A stretch of 64,000 nt of DNA, taken from assembly GCF_051020985.1 (NCBI RefSeq), contig NC_135012.1:12836451-12900450 (forward strand). The letters are read 5' to 3'. The notes below the pieces were generated by a model. It did not search any database. It was not told where the DNA came from and saw nothing but the letters and a program-made list of their open reading frames with translations. The stretch is from Nomia melanderi. Lineage: Eukaryota; Arthropoda; Insecta; Hymenoptera; Halictidae. Positions 33,757 through 48,185 of this stretch are shown in pieces (positions within the stretch are counted from its first letter, which is position 1; each line of letters begins with the position of its first letter). The translations under genes were made by a program, and so were the position numbers.

Positions 33757-36700
33757 AACTGGAACGCGGCAACGAGGGGACCTTCAGCAATTATACGCCG
33801 CGCCCTTTCTATTTCGGCCGCGATCATTAAAGCAAATTAACACGGGCGCCGCCGACGACGATGACGACAGGCTTTCCGGTCTCGTTTACCCCCACCCCCC
33901 CGATGTGGTCAACGATCGACTTCAATCGCTGACGGAATTTTGGATAACACTGGGAGACTGGGTAATGAAAGATTTTCTGATTTTTCATGATTATGTAAAT
34001 GGTCGCTTTGGTGTTACACAGGGGGGTGTTTATTGGATGGTGTTTTTAATGACGGGGTAAAAGTTTGAGTGCTACGGGTCTTTCGGAAACTTTTTACGTT
34101 TTAATTCGGAACGAACGGATTTTGTTTCTGAAAGAATTGCAAATCGTTTTTCCACTTTTAAACAAATAACGAAGATAGAAGAAGTATTCATTCTATAACT
34201 ATAACGAATGTCCGAAGAAACTGAAAATAATCTACTGTTACAATTTTCATGGGAATTGCATATTAATCGCATTAAATGCTCGGTAGTTCTAGTGCTAATA
34301 TTAGATCGTACGACAAAAGATCTGCACAGTGGAAGAGGCGGGTATTCTAATTATCAAAGTGGCGTAGGTGGGAATCTATAAAATCTGTTGTTCGCGTATA
34401 CCGCGTGGGATATATTTAATTAGGATCGTGAAATGTGTATAGCTCGTCGAAAGATCATAGCCGAACCGAATTTCCAGTTTATTACCCAGACAGCGGTACG
34501 GTAACAGGGAGCAGCTTTCAACCCCTTTAAGAGGGTGGGCGGGATGTGTGGGCATAAAATTTATAATTACGAGGCGAGTGCCGTCTAAATACGCGGGGCA
34601 AGCTCACGGGAGACGGTTACAATAATTAGAAGGATTTTCGAGAGTGGCTGCGCGCGAGATTTACCACTCGCCCCCTCGATAACGCCGCGGAGGGTGGTTT
34701 GAAGGGTTATCCGGTGAAAAATGCCGATTTCGCTGGCGAAAGCTCGCTGAAAAAGTGGGGTAATAATGCCTTCGCGTTCCTCCCTGCTCCGCCGAGTCCT
34801 GGCCTCCCACGATTTCGCGTTTCCCGCTATAGGGTGGCTCTAAAGTGCGTGCGCGACCATCGTGCAACTAGACGAAACGATTTATTACAGAAAAACGAAT
34901 TTCGAGTGAGATATAAATGTTCTTCGAAGGAATTCGTATTAACGCAAGATACTAATGTTTCACAATAATATAATGGGTGAATCGAAAGTAAAATAATTTG
35001 TGGGAAATTGTTCTAATCTGGGAATTATTGTTGTAATTTTTAGAAAATTATTCGAATTTCTAGAGAATTCTAGAACTTTTATTTAAAGTTCATTACGGAA
35101 TACGGGAATGTTTCAGCAGACGAGTTGCGCAACGATAGTGTTCCATTGCATAATAATGCAGCCGAAGGAATAAATTATTGAAATATGCACGATATTACAC
35201 GTACGCGTTTTACAAATGGAACGTTCTTACTTGGTAACGCGTCCGTACATTTCCGGAGACAATTGACGCGGACGGGAAGGTAGAACGTTCCAGTAAAATC
35301 TATTGTTATCTCATACCGTCACTTTGTCCGTAAGTGCAACGATGCGCCAGGGAAGTGCAATTGCACCTCCATTTTAAATGGAACCGTATGTTATCTCGCA
35401 CGCAGTACACATTCCATTTCTTACCTCGCGCGGTTCATAAAATATTCATAAATATCTCGGACCTTTTTTCTCTCGGAGCGTTTACATACAGGGTGTGCCC
35501 AATAACGTGATACGAATTTCCATGGTACAGTAAGTAAAACACACGCAATAATATTCTTCCCTGCGAGACTTCTTTATCGAGGTAATAGACTTTCGAAGTA
35601 TGTGCGACGCCGTTAGTATTTCCTCGAAGTAGAAACGGTAAGCCACGAACAGACACACGCAGAATTCAATAGAACGTACACCTTTCGAGTGCAATTATCT
35701 TAGTAACGAAGTATCGCGTGAAACCATCGTACCGTATATTTTTCATCTAGTTTCTCGCCAGGAAACAACGGATCTAAATAAAAATATACCGCCCTACTTG
35801 AGAAACACTAAAAATTGCGCGCTGCAGAGGCATCACGGTCGCAAAAAGGAATTGGACGTTCTTAAAGTATTTCACTTTCTGACCCCTGGATATATTTTTC
35901 AATCCGCCAAACAGAATACGACTATTCACCTGGATGATACAATATACGAGCATGCTTCTCCCAGTTCAATATTTCGAAAGAAACCCGTTTCCTGAAACTA
36001 GCAGAAATTTGGAACATAAAAAATTCTTATCAATATTCTTTCATCGTCCACTGACCACTCTGAATTTACTAAAATTCACTGAAACCCCATCTCTCGTCAC
36101 AAAAAATTAAGAATCCCTTACTTCGGATAAATAATCTTCGAATAAATCTTCACGATAACACCGAACGTAAAATATCTCATAAAACATTTACATCTGAATA
36201 TTCAATTGAATTCTACAAAATCCATCCGTTCGAAGTTCATCTTCGACGTCCAGCCGTATTCCCCAGCTCGTTGCTCTTCGATAATAATCTCGAATAATAT
36301 TTTCGAACCGAGATCTTGATTAATTTCTCACGAGCGGGAGCGCCGAAGTTAAACGTTCTCCTTTCGCGGAACTATTCCTTCAGGATCGTTTGCTTTCGCC
36401 GTCGTATTGGCACGAAGCGAGCGTTCGCGATACAGGGCGGCCAATTTTTCACGCGTTCATCCACCCCCTTTCCTCCAGTAAAATTTTACAACGCTCGTAT
36501 ATATGCGCGGGCCGGGAAGTGTTAAAAAAGAAGTGTTAAGCCAGCCGTGCACGGCCGTTTTTAACGAAGACAGGCCGCGCCGGCTATTTTTACTACGTAA
36601 CGGTTTGAGAACCGGGATTTCCGGCCCGCGGAAATGTATTTTCACGTTTGCGCGGAAAGTTACGGGGCCAAGCGTGAATGCTGCTCTCCTTTCTCTCATT

Positions 36701-39700
36701 TTTCCTTCTATCTTGCCGGCCGCCATTGTTCGCCGGTATCGGGACGAGCGAAGCTCGCGCCACAATTCTTCCTAAATGGATGAATATTAACATTAAATCA
36801 GCGGCCGCGCTCGCGTCGCTGGATAATAATGTTTTAATTTGCGAGGACACGGGGGAACAGCGAGGCGAAACGTTTTATGGATAATCAAAGGTCCTGATCT
36901 GCGAAAATGTGAAGGTAAGTGAAACAGTTCGTGTTAATTGATGGTGCTCCAATGTTGAATTTGTGAACCGGATGTTTCGTTCGGTTTGTAATTATTTGGA
37001 AATGACGGAAACTGGACAGTTTTATTAGTTATTAATTACAGATTTTCAATGAGATTATAGAAACCAAGGGAAAGGACGAATGAGAAAAAATTTCAATAAA
37101 ATTCGATTTACGTGATATAGAGTATAGAATATAGAATGAAGTCGAGTTTATGAACCTCTTCAGAAGGGACCAGGAAAATTGAAATAAAGTAAAAGTCGAG
37201 ATTTATAACATTCGAAAGACCAAGTAGATTCGAGCTTTCCCTTTTCATTCTCAAGTACAGTGCATACTCCGCGAGGCAGTGATACGGTAAATTCTACTTG
37301 GAACCCGCATTCTCGAAAATTAAAGTCCGTCGGCATATTTTCCCTTCATTTTCAATTCCGGCGCTCCTTTCCGGAGCTTTTTCCCTCGCGATGCGCCGAG
37401 AAAATATCTCGAGAACGCGCGGCCGATGTAACAATGCCGCAAGTATCTGCAATAATAGCCGCATTGCGTAGCACGTTACCGCAACGCCGCGATGTAAATG
37501 GACGTTCACGGCGGACGAACGGGGGAAAAGAACTGTCAGGCGATAATCTACTATAATTGCACGTCTAGAATTCTAATACCGTCGCCGCGGGAATGAGGTT
37601 ATTATTCAGGGACGCGCGCGACGTCCGCCATCAGGCGTCGAACGGACCGCGGGAAATACGAGGTTCATTCTCCGGATACGAGGCACAGAAACATTGAACT
37701 TTCACCCTGGAACCGAGCGAATGAACCCCTTGCCTTAGAACTATTCTAGGAACATAGGTTTGGTGTTTCTTATTGAACTTAATATTTAGAATATGAGCTA
37801 CTTAGAAACAATTCATTTTCAAATTTGAAACTCTATGTCACGTTTTAAAAGAAATACCTTGGAACTGTTGAATCAATTAATTCAACTAGTCTATAACTGA
37901 AAAGTTCCAGCGTTGATAAAGTGAAAAAGACTATGTCTGTCATAAAGAACTTTCATAATTTTCTTCAAAAGTTTTAGTAGTATTATAATATTTCATTAGT
38001 TGTCTCCTTTTTACGTTATTTTCATACGAAACGTGTCGATCTCCGAAGTCTGCAGTCCATTTTCCGAGGACACTTGGCAGGATCAGCCGGATCGGCAACA
38101 CGTTCGCGTAGCATCGCTGATTAAGTGGTACGGTTAATGGCTGGTACTTGAATAACGAACATAATCATTAGTAACGGAAGCAGTTTCCGGTACTCGTGCT
38201 AATAACCGGGCCGCACGCGATCGTAATTATTATTTGCAGGGGGACGGGAGGGATTTCGGCTGCGCCGCAAGCGGCCGCGCTACCAATCGCCGCGGCGATA
38301 ACGAGGAGACGATGGGTAAACCCCGCTGAATCGTCTGGAAAAACTGGAACAGGCCGCTTCGTCATCGCTGGACCACGGATCTTTACGCATTCATGGGAAA
38401 TTTCATGGCGCAAACGGAATTCACGCCACACGGACGAATATTAGGTTCCCTGTAAGCTTTCCGCTTTTTCTGCTCGCGTTCAGTTTGCATAAATTATTGA
38501 TCGCATCGTTAAGCTTCTGGGAAACTGAAAGGTAATGGATGGGAAAAGATTGTACATTAGTAAAGAACGTAACGTGAAATATTAAATATCGTGTACTATG
38601 TGTATTAATTTATTAATAATAGAACCAGAGAACCTTTTGGAACGATCTGACATATAAACTATTTTATTAGGTTATTCTGTAACTACCGTAGTTTCTTTAT
38701 CGTTAATTCCTAATGTAAATTCATGCGTTCCTTCTTGATCTTTTAATATTTTCCGATTAAGTTTTTAATGGATTCTTTTGAAATGACGGTAAAATATACC
38801 TTACGACGTAAGACAACGAATAATGTCCTTCCTGGGACGATGGAATATATTTCGTGTGTTTTGCAATCATTTCTAGGAAGAACTGGTTTCTGTTGTAACT
38901 CCACTCTATCGGTTATGTTCTAAAACATTCGAATTTGCATAAAGATCCGCAGTCTAGTTGTCGTTGTTCGCTCTAAATACACCTCCTTCGGCCGGGGCCG
39001 CGGCAATAACGAAGCGGAGTGTACCAGCGCGGAAAAAAAGCACCGGGAAAACTGTCGGACAAATAAAACAGAAAGTGCTCGGTAAACGGAGATAATTGGT
39101 CAATATTGGATTCTGAATTGCGTGCCTTATATCAATTAACCCGTTCGCCTGCGATTTCTTTCAATGGTACCCATCGTCGGAGCCATTTCGTCGTTAATAA
39201 TTCGCTCGGGGAGAAAGAGATTCTGCGTTCGACGAATGGCTCTGCGCTTATTGGAGTCGTTAAACGTTATTTAGAAAGATGATGCTACTTAAATGAATTC
39301 GACCAACTCGAAAATTGGGTTGACAGTTCATTCGCTTTCAATCATTTGTGCTTCGATCCGCTTGAATGTTAATAATCGAACGTTCATCGGATATAATTCC
39401 TATAAGACAATCTCATTTTTTTCATTAATCTTGAAGGTGTTCTCGTGGAATTGTAAAAATACATTCATTTATAGAATGAAGTTAAATAATTATTGTACTC
39501 GAGGATTCAGTCGATTGATCCTATCGGTAAATTAGAGGAGCAGTTCAGTGTACAATTTTCATCTGGGAGATTGACAAAATTCTTCAACGAGAGGCAAGAA
39601 AAAATTGTCCGACAGGAATGTCCGGAAGTTCGAGTGCTCTTCAAATTTAATCCCCCCCAATCCAGGGCGCGGCGATCTCAATTAACGTAGAATCTACCTG

Positions 39701-42700
39701 TTGTGTAACAGCGCGAGGAAATGTTGGAAATTGGATAACTTTGTTCACGAAACTTTTTCGCCGGCGAAGAGGCAACGGTTCGGGAAATATATAAATTGTT
39801 TCTGGAATCATCCGGTAACTAGGTACCAGGACCTAGTAAATAGAATTGAAGCATTCATGAGAATTCACTATTGCGTCGACTAACTTTAGAGAAAGAAGAA
39901 TAAATTAAAATCTACGATCCATTTGTCAAGACATATTTTCCGTCGGAATGATTCTGCTTAGTCGTGGTTATATATCATTTACAGTCAATTGAATTTGAAG
40001 TAAATTTATTGAAATATCGGAAAATTGTTTAACTTTCATTAATTTCAATTTCTTATTGTTACTCGCAGCTGCTCGGAGCTCCGATTCAATCTTCGATCAC
40101 AACAGACCGCAAAAAAGACAGGATTGACCACCGGGGCTGGTCGCGGATCGGACCATTTTTCATTATCTTGATCATTAATATTCAGAGTGGCAAGGTTCAT
40201 TAATATCGCGGGATGGAGTCCACTGTTTTCTTTAAAAAGGAGGGAACGTGCTTTCCAACCAGCCTGGCGGAGCTGTTTGGCAACGTTCGTCGGTAATAAG
40301 GGATAAGTATTAATCAATACTTCGTAATCAGCTTCCGCGTCCACACGAATCGCAAATAACCTGGTTGCTGGACGATTCAGTTGAAATTCAATAATTCAAC
40401 AATACCAATGATAAACTTAAACAATCTATTCGAACACCGCGATAAACCAAAGAATAAACCATACAAATGTTACAGAACGCACGATCACGATAGCATTGCA
40501 AACACAAAAACAAGAGAAGACTAAACACACAAAATAATATTACAAACAAAACAGCAGAAAGCAAATCAAAGACCTCACAAGCAAACAGTGCACAGCGAGA
40601 ACAGAGTGCAGAAAATAAGATTATAAATTAAAACCGGGTAAAATGTTCCCTTTCCCAAGAAATCTCCGAAGGAAAACGCAAACTCAATTCCTGATCCAAT
40701 CCACTACAAAGCACGGGCACAAAATAAAATGGACGCATCAAAAAACGAAATAAAAAGCTGAACAGGGATTGCACTTCGGAGCAGCGCGAGGGAAGACAAA
40801 TTCGCCGGTTATGAAATTTAGCATTCATTCTTGTCGGAAATAAAGTAATTTCAATGCTCCTACATAGGGGTAGTTTCTTTGACAATGTAACTCACCCCAC
40901 TATTAATTTCTAATCCCATTAATTTCGCTCGCGGAAGTTGCCGATTCAGCAGGAATTCTTCCTCGGTTGAATATCTTTCGGTCGGCGAAGGAGGCAGATT
41001 AAACGAGATTAGATCAGAAAACGATGGGGGAAAGTTTCGGCCACCGTTAATTTTCGCTTTCAATTTTCGAGCCAGACCAATACGTTATGTTGCTTTCTTG
41101 CTCCCTTCCCTTGCATTTCGGCCCGATGACAAACTGGCGGCTGTAATTCATCCGGAATTGCGTTTCTTTCGCGTCTGCGAGACCCTACTGCTATCTAACC
41201 CGACCCCCGCCGCCCTTCGCTGCGATCCCCGGGGTAACATTATCATTTTACTCAACGGGCGACGACTACTTTGCGAGTATTGGTCGGTCGTTTCATATTA
41301 ACGAATTAGACTCGCTAATGTGATCTATGATCCTTGGAAATCCCCTTTTATTGATGCCCCTCGGAGACTGGGATTTGGGGCAGTGAAAATTCATGTGCTC
41401 GAGATTGCTCGTGTTTTCTGAGCAGTTTCAATTACTCGAGGTTTCAGTGTTCGGCTGTGGGATCACTGAACTGGTTCCGCTTCGAGGGGACTGGCCAAGT
41501 AGAATGCGAATTATTCTGGTAGATCCGATTATTGATATTCAAACTATTCATTATACAAGAAAGTTGAGCTGTTCGAAGCACTCAAATTATCCGATCTTTT
41601 AAACTGCTTCCACTATTCAAACTCCAACTTTCACACTTCCAAGCATTCGAATATCCTAATTCACTGGACTATTCAACTTATTCTTAGATTACTAAGAAAC
41701 TCAGCTCCTACTTCCCTACTTCCGTAATACTTTTCAAAAGAAATTACCTTCCACTACCACCCACAGTCGAAACTTCAGAGAACTTCTTCCATGCCTTCGT
41801 CATCCGCCAACTATCCTTTCAATAATACCTCCAGCGCAGAATTTCCCAATAAAACGAAACATCTCATATTCAAGAACACTCGCGGGCCGCATTTTTATGC
41901 ATGGAGCCCCCCGGGCGCATGTAACCCCTTAAAGATCCTCCTTTCGAATTCGTCGCTGGTACAAGTTACAAGCTCGGAGGGACACGTGCGGAGTATCAAG
42001 AGGAATTTCGAATGCGGCGTGCCCGGCGTGGGAGCTCGTCAGCCCCGCCGTTCGAAATTTCCGTCACGCGTGAGTCCTTTTCGTGCGACGCTATCTGTCT
42101 TTATTATCGGACCAACCGGGGACCCGTGGAACGAAGAGAAAGGGGGAAGGATCATTCGCAAGGCCGAGGACTCGACACGGTGACGCGCGATACGTGCGCG
42201 CCGTGATTCGATTCGCCCCGCGATTTTCTATTTCCCGTGCACCCTTCGGCGAAAAACTGGCTACCGACGTGCGCGGCGGTTGGTCCGAGGTGGAGCTAGC
42301 TGCTCGAAGTGTCGCCGGGCTGATTCAAAGATGACTGGCAACCGGTTCGGCTGCAGCTGTTCCATTAGCTCCTCGGAGAAGTTATTTCCGAGCCAGGCCG
42401 GGGCCGGTCATTGTCGGATAAAGGATTTTTATCGGGCCAAGGATCACTTGGCTCGATGTTTTTCCATTCCTCGAGCTACTCCCTGCGAGCTCTCGCTGAC
42501 GATTGATGATTCGCCGAGACGGGGGTTTAGAGTTTACGGGTCGAAGCGTGAAAGTTGTTCCCGGAGGTTTACTTGGAATCGCCAGAAGTTCGAATGGAGT
42601 CGATGGTTTTCGTCGGGGAGGGCGCCGTGTATTCTTGAACAATGTATTAATTGGATTGGCAAGTTTCGGGTCGATACGTTTGACGGTTTTCGTGGGATGC

Positions 42701-45700
42701 TTGAAAATTGCGTTGCTTTCCTGGGGTTGCGGAGAGAATGTTTTGGATGATTGTTAGATTTCTCATGTCTCATTCGTATTGATTATATTATATAGATATT
42801 GCGAGAATCCTTTGCCTAAATCTGTAGCAATATCTTCATTTATTACTCAATTACACTCAAGAATCTACTAGTTCCTTTATTTTATTACACCATAAATCCC
42901 TTTCTATAATAGCCTTTGAATATACATAACCATTTCAGAAGCCTAAACATTAATTGCCTCGATTTTTCTTCAACCACATTCACTCTGAATATCACATGCA
43001 ACTCTCTTATCCTCAGTACCTGCGTGTATCTACTTGAAAAATTGGAAAGCGGATGAATTGCCTCTTACAATAGAATTAATCCACTATCAAGCACAAGCGG
43101 GACGAGCGACGCGCGTCCTGTTGAAGAATCTAGAGGGCAATTTCAAGTAGGGAAAGAAAATCTATCAACCGTGGAACACGGAACTCCATTCGGCGAAGTT
43201 CCATCGGCAAGATAGCCTAACACGTGCATGCACATCTTGCACCTAACGCGCGGTAGCTTCCTCGGAAGCCTGTTTACACCGGCGGCGCTCTGATAAAGTG
43301 GCACCAGATGGAAGAGATCACGCAGCGGCTCATAAATCATTGACGACATCATTCGAGGAAGTGGATCAGCCCATAAGACATTGTCAAGGAAACCGGGCGG
43401 GCGGCTGGCTTCCACTCCCGCCGCGATGCTTCATTTCCGGCCGCGATATTAATCGAAACACGCTCCGCGAACGCCGTGAAATTTCGATTCGCCTGATGGA
43501 TATCGCTGAACGACTACACATGCCCGCGAGCTATGTCAGCTTTATCAATTATGAAATCAATTTGAATCGCGCTGCCGGCAATCTCGCTGACTCCACGCCG
43601 AGATCATTCAATCGATACTTTCCCCTTTGCGTACGCGTTCCGCGCGACTGCCGGTGGGAACGAGAAAGCTGAGGGAAGAATGGGAGAAATGAATTTAATT
43701 TAATGAATTTGCCAACGAGTTTCTTGAATTTTCGAGTCTGACTACTGTTGGCTGTTTCTACTTGAGAGAAATCCATGGAATCCGGATTTGACGAACTAAC
43801 ACGATTACCGCGTGAAGTTCAATTAATCCAAAGGCAACATTAATATATTATACTAGAACACAAAAGTCAACACACTGCAGAACTTAGAACGAAAATCATA
43901 AGAACGATTTGCAATCTATTCCCCGCGCATTCATGAATCCAATAATTTCAGTCCAATGAACGTCTACGCAAACTTCCGTGGCGACAGTTTTCCTTCAAAC
44001 ATAATTTCCCCCTTATCCAGGCAAAGGTTTCGTTTAAAAACAGCCGACCCAATGATCGTTCGCGTCTCGAACGAGTTCTTTCTAATTAAATTATCTCGGT
44101 CTCGATTTCTGCCAAAGGAATCGCCAAACACCGCGCGCTCCGGCGCGTTCACTCGAATAAACGGGGAATAAGCGAAGAAAAGAGGAATAATAAAATCAAA
44201 TGGAGGGTCGTTTCTGTTACGCAACCGTCTGTTTAAACTGGACCGAACGTCCCGCGGCAACGAGGGACAGCCGGCGAGGAAATAATTCGCGAATCGATGA
44301 AAGTTTAATCGATCAAGCATCCTCGTCGCGAGCTCGTCGCGCGGTATCAGCCCCGTCAACGGGTTTCCCAATATTTGGCCCGATAATGTTGAAGCAATCA
44401 ACGGACGCGAGGGATTTTCGAAGTGACCGGCGACTAATAAAATTAAAGGGCGCCGGCCCCGGCGAATTTAAATGTCTGCGGACTGCAACGCGCGATCCTG
44501 AACTCGCCGGCAGCCCCGCGAATGTCACGGCTAGCTAATTAATGCCGTAATCGTGCAGGATCGTCGTTAGTCCTTTCACCTGTCTCGTTTTTTTTTTGTT
44601 CTTTTTTAGATCCTTCTAGAGAGGAAATATATACGATGAACGTTCCTGGAGAATTAACGAGCAGATTATTGGGTAAGATTATTGTGGTCTTTAACAGTAA
44701 AATTAGCAGAAATTTGAAGAGTGCATCTACTGAGACTTTAATTGATTTATAATTCAGTTTATGTATTGATTAATCAATTTCTGTGATAGTTTCTTAGAAA
44801 TTCGAGAAATTTATTGAATAATTTTTCAGAAATTAGAGAAACCGTCTGGCAGGTTTAATATTAAATTTGAAATGATGGAATGTTCGAGGACTGATCGCTG
44901 AAAATGGAGAAATTAAAATGATGCATTCTCTTCTGATTAATGTAACTGTAATATAATATTGTAGATTGGAATTAATTAAATTGGTAAAGACATAAGTACG
45001 CTGATATGAAGAATTTTTAACATTTCATATATAAGGTCTACTCTAATTGAAATTGAAAAAAATTAATTGAAAATACAGCACTACCTCTTCTAACGAGAAC
45101 TATTTTAGTCTTCACATTACTGCTAATTACACGGCTGGACAAGCAGAATTATTTGACTGTAATGATATTCAATTTCAACTATTCTACGTGCAGTATCATA
45201 TATATTGAACAAAGCAGAACCTCAAATAATAGCGTCATCAAAGGGTAATTACGTCGTAATTGCACTTCACGTAATACGATATATTACGAAATATTATAAA
45301 GAATTACACGCGTCCGCGAATACTCATTATAAAAACCAGCGTAAATTAAGGGTAGAATTAGTCGAAGCATATAAATGATAGAGCATTAATATAAACTATG
45401 GACGTCATACCTCACGTTTCAATCGTGAAAGGGAGTAAAATAATACAATTTTTCGTTAAACCTTTGTTTCACCGGAACAGTGAAAAAAAATCGTAGAAAA
45501 ACTGAAGCATTCGTCAAATAATAAAATATACAAATTAAAGTACAATCAAAATAAAAAAGATCGAATGAATATTACCGTGTACAAGTGTCCTCTAACGATA
45601 TAATAATAATATGAATACAATATCTTTCAGTCGTACACATATAACACCATAATTCTCCTACAAATCAATAACGAATTGACACGATCAACACCTAGAAATT

Positions 45701-46650
45701 GATTTCCCAATGAAACTCGAAACGCACCGTTCGAAATTAAATAAATAATTTCGTACACAATTTCGAGCAGGCCGAAATGCAATTTCCGACACGATAATCC
45801 ACTCAAAGGACACCGCATCGGATCGACTCTAGATTCGTTTATCAAATAAAATTGAAAACCTTCGACGACGGTACACAGAATACGCGTTAGCGCAGTTCAT
45901 TAGTTCTACAAAGGCTGATTTATATGCCAACACTAATGGACCGATATTACGTCGGCAAGAATGGGGGAAAAAACGTCTGTTACAGCCCGTGACAGTGACT
46001 TTGATAAGGGTATCGATACCGACTAAAATTACCTTTATCGGTAATTACATTTTGGAAGCAGCTTGTCCGTCAAATCTAAAAACAAACACTCGCTTCTATT
46101 TTATCCAATATTCATTAGACATTACTTGACAGGTTGCGTGTTCTCTGGAAAACATCGATCCTGCCTAGGATCAGATTTCATCAAAATTGAAACTCGAAAC
46201 TGCATTAAAATAATCTTCTTAAAATATTCGAGTGCAATTATTTTCCTACATTAATTTCATTTCGCATATTTCAACCAACTACCTGCAAACTAGAAACTAT
46301 CACAGATTCAAATAACCTTGAAAACCGGTTTCCAATTGTAACTACAACGTTGATAAAAAATATCAATAACCATCAAACTTCAAGCATTGTCCGAAATGAA
46401 ACTAAAAATTCGTAGTTCCTTCAGAAGTAGCAACTATTTCCCAGTATACCGTGTTGTTCAACCAATGATAGTTGTTTCGATATAAAATATCGATTGTCCC
46501 TGGATACTATGGTGGTTAAAGAAATCACGCCACGTTCGATAGGACGAAATCGTTCCATTCGCGAGCGGGAATAATTTTTTCGTTATCCGGTTTGGTTTCA
46601 GCTAGATAATTCGCGGTTTAGGGATGCAGCTCGCGTGAGGCGGCCGCGTC

Positions 46651-46670
46651 GCGTGACTGCGGAGTCACGC
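46651..46670. other. 8-bp-stem hairpin
   Basis: GCGTGACT, loop GCGG, then AGTCACGC form a perfect 8-bp stem with a 4-base loop in a CpG-rich patch. The half-site TGACT/AGTCA also resembles an AP-1-like motif, but no function can be assigned. Confidence 0.4.
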
Positions 46671-47769
46671 TCGTTTTATACCAGTTAAAGTGGTCTGAAA
46701 ACAGTTCCGTTCCCCCGTTACAGCATTACATGTTTCCTGTGATGGCATCTAATGAAAAAAACACACGATAAACCGCGCTCGACGGACCATTAATACTTAA
46801 TCCTTAGCTTCGTGCCGTTTCATACTCGCGGCCGTGGTAATCGCGCTTCGATAAACGCAATCGAATGCTGTTACATCCGGTTACTCGGGGACTGAACAGA
46901 ATTTTAACAGTCATTCCAACGAAATTATCAAACGGCTGAAAATCACCCACGATTTACTTTGCCAAATTTTCAATATGTTTTGTGATATTCGGTCTCCTTT
47001 ATTTCGAAATGTTTTTAGTTGATATTCGAACTGTTAATTGAATACCATTGTCTATATGAAATACGTTTGGTAGAATTGTACAATGTTTTCAAGAAATATT
47101 CTCTGAAAAATAAAAGTTCTCTAAAATTTATGAAAAATTACTTCAAGTATCTAACAGGATTTTTCTTCCTGCATAAATTTAAATACCACGAGCCGACGAT
47201 TTTCTCGCGAGACACGTGCTCCTGAATTTTTAAGAGTGTAGATTCACCGCCAATGGCTTCATCAAACGTCTTCTGATAGACTTAGATGTAAAGTTTATCG
47301 CCCGTGTTTATCCACATCGTTCCGCGAGAACGACGAAGTGGTACACTTCTCACGTATGACACTAAAAGCGAGCATGATGTAAAGGAATAATGGCAGTCGC
47401 GTGCAGCATGTTGAAATAACCGAAGAAAAGCACGATAAATTCCAGCGAGACGCACGGATCATTAATTACAGGTGCCGTTCGTTAGCGATTTTACGAAAGA
47501 ATTGCATAATGTAAAACGTAGTTATCGTAATACATCTTACTCCGTTCTATTATTTCAACATCATAATCGTGCGAACGTGGAAATAAAAGAAACTGCAGTT
47601 TTCGTGTTATTAATTATAATCAAAAATATACATCCCTAATATTCCCATTTCGATTATGTAATCCAAATCCGATACACATTTAAGCTTCGCTTTTTACACA
47701 TTCACCTTCTACTCACATCCTTTTTACCAACTTAACATTAATTTTCTATTCAGAAACCCTCAACTCTAC

Positions 47770-48185
47770 ACATACTCTTCACTTACTACTGACTTAATGT
47801 TACTCTTCTACTCGGACACCCTCAACTCTACTCAAATACTCTCGACTTCCTACTCACTTAACGTTACCCTTCTCACCCTAAACTCTCTACTCAAATACTC
47901 TTCACATCCTACTCACTTAACGTTACTTTTCTACTCAAATACTCTTCCCGTCCTACTCACTCAACGTTACTTTTCTACTCAAATACCCTCAACTACAATC
48001 ATACACTCCTCATTAGCTACTCACTCAAGGTTACTCTTCCACTCACCCTAAACTCTCTACTCAGACATCCTCGACTTCCTACTCACTTAACGTTGCCCTT
48101 CCACTCACCCTAAACTCTCTACTCGAATACCCTCTGCTTCTTACTCGCTTAACGTTACTCTTCCACTCGCACGCCCTCGATCCAC
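47770..48185 (+). repeat. CT-rich degenerate minisatellite (~44-66-bp units)
   Basis: Repeated phrases CACTTAACGTTACTCTTC, ACCCTAAACTCTCTACTC and AAATACTCTC recur in order. The ACTTAACGTTA motif appears near 47792, 47857, 47917, 47961, 48023, 48081 and 48147, giving units of about 44-66 bp. The plus strand is strongly pyrimidine-rich. No gene is present. Confidence 0.75.

Larger units (their letters stand above)
30101..47690. other. Noncoding region, mid-window
   Basis: I see no supportable gene. CpG-rich, stop-poor islands occur near 31180-31450, 33420-33900, 34440-34870, 36240-36880, 37290-37700, 38160-38440, 41100-41300, 41880-42760, 43150-43680 and 44040-44560. They yield many overlapping open frames on both strands with no conserved domain that I recognise. 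AT-rich sequence separates them. A GA-rich tract lies at 33690-33756 and a solo family 3 end near 34284. A weak exon-like pair at 40575-40974 is discussed in the findings. Confidence 0.5.

Noticed and set aside
33659..34060. 133-residue plus-strand frame
   Set aside because: The Arg/Glu/Lys part is a GA microsatellite; the remainder shows no similarity that I recognise.
40045..40344. 99-residue minus-strand frame, protein-like in appearance
   Set aside because: No recognisable family; starts at GTG; the CAACCAG acceptor at its left gives a different frame that stops early. Not strong enough to call.
42280..42750. 156-residue plus-strand frame
   Set aside because: It lies in a CpG-rich island with several overlapping frames on both strands; composition (Cys, Arg, Ser scattered) and lack of motifs argue against a gene.
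47770..48185. Regular repeats considered as a CRISPR array
   Set aside because: Units are degenerate and contiguous without constant repeat/unique spacer structure, and the DNA is animal nuclear. The same applies to the arrays at 9009 and 54918.
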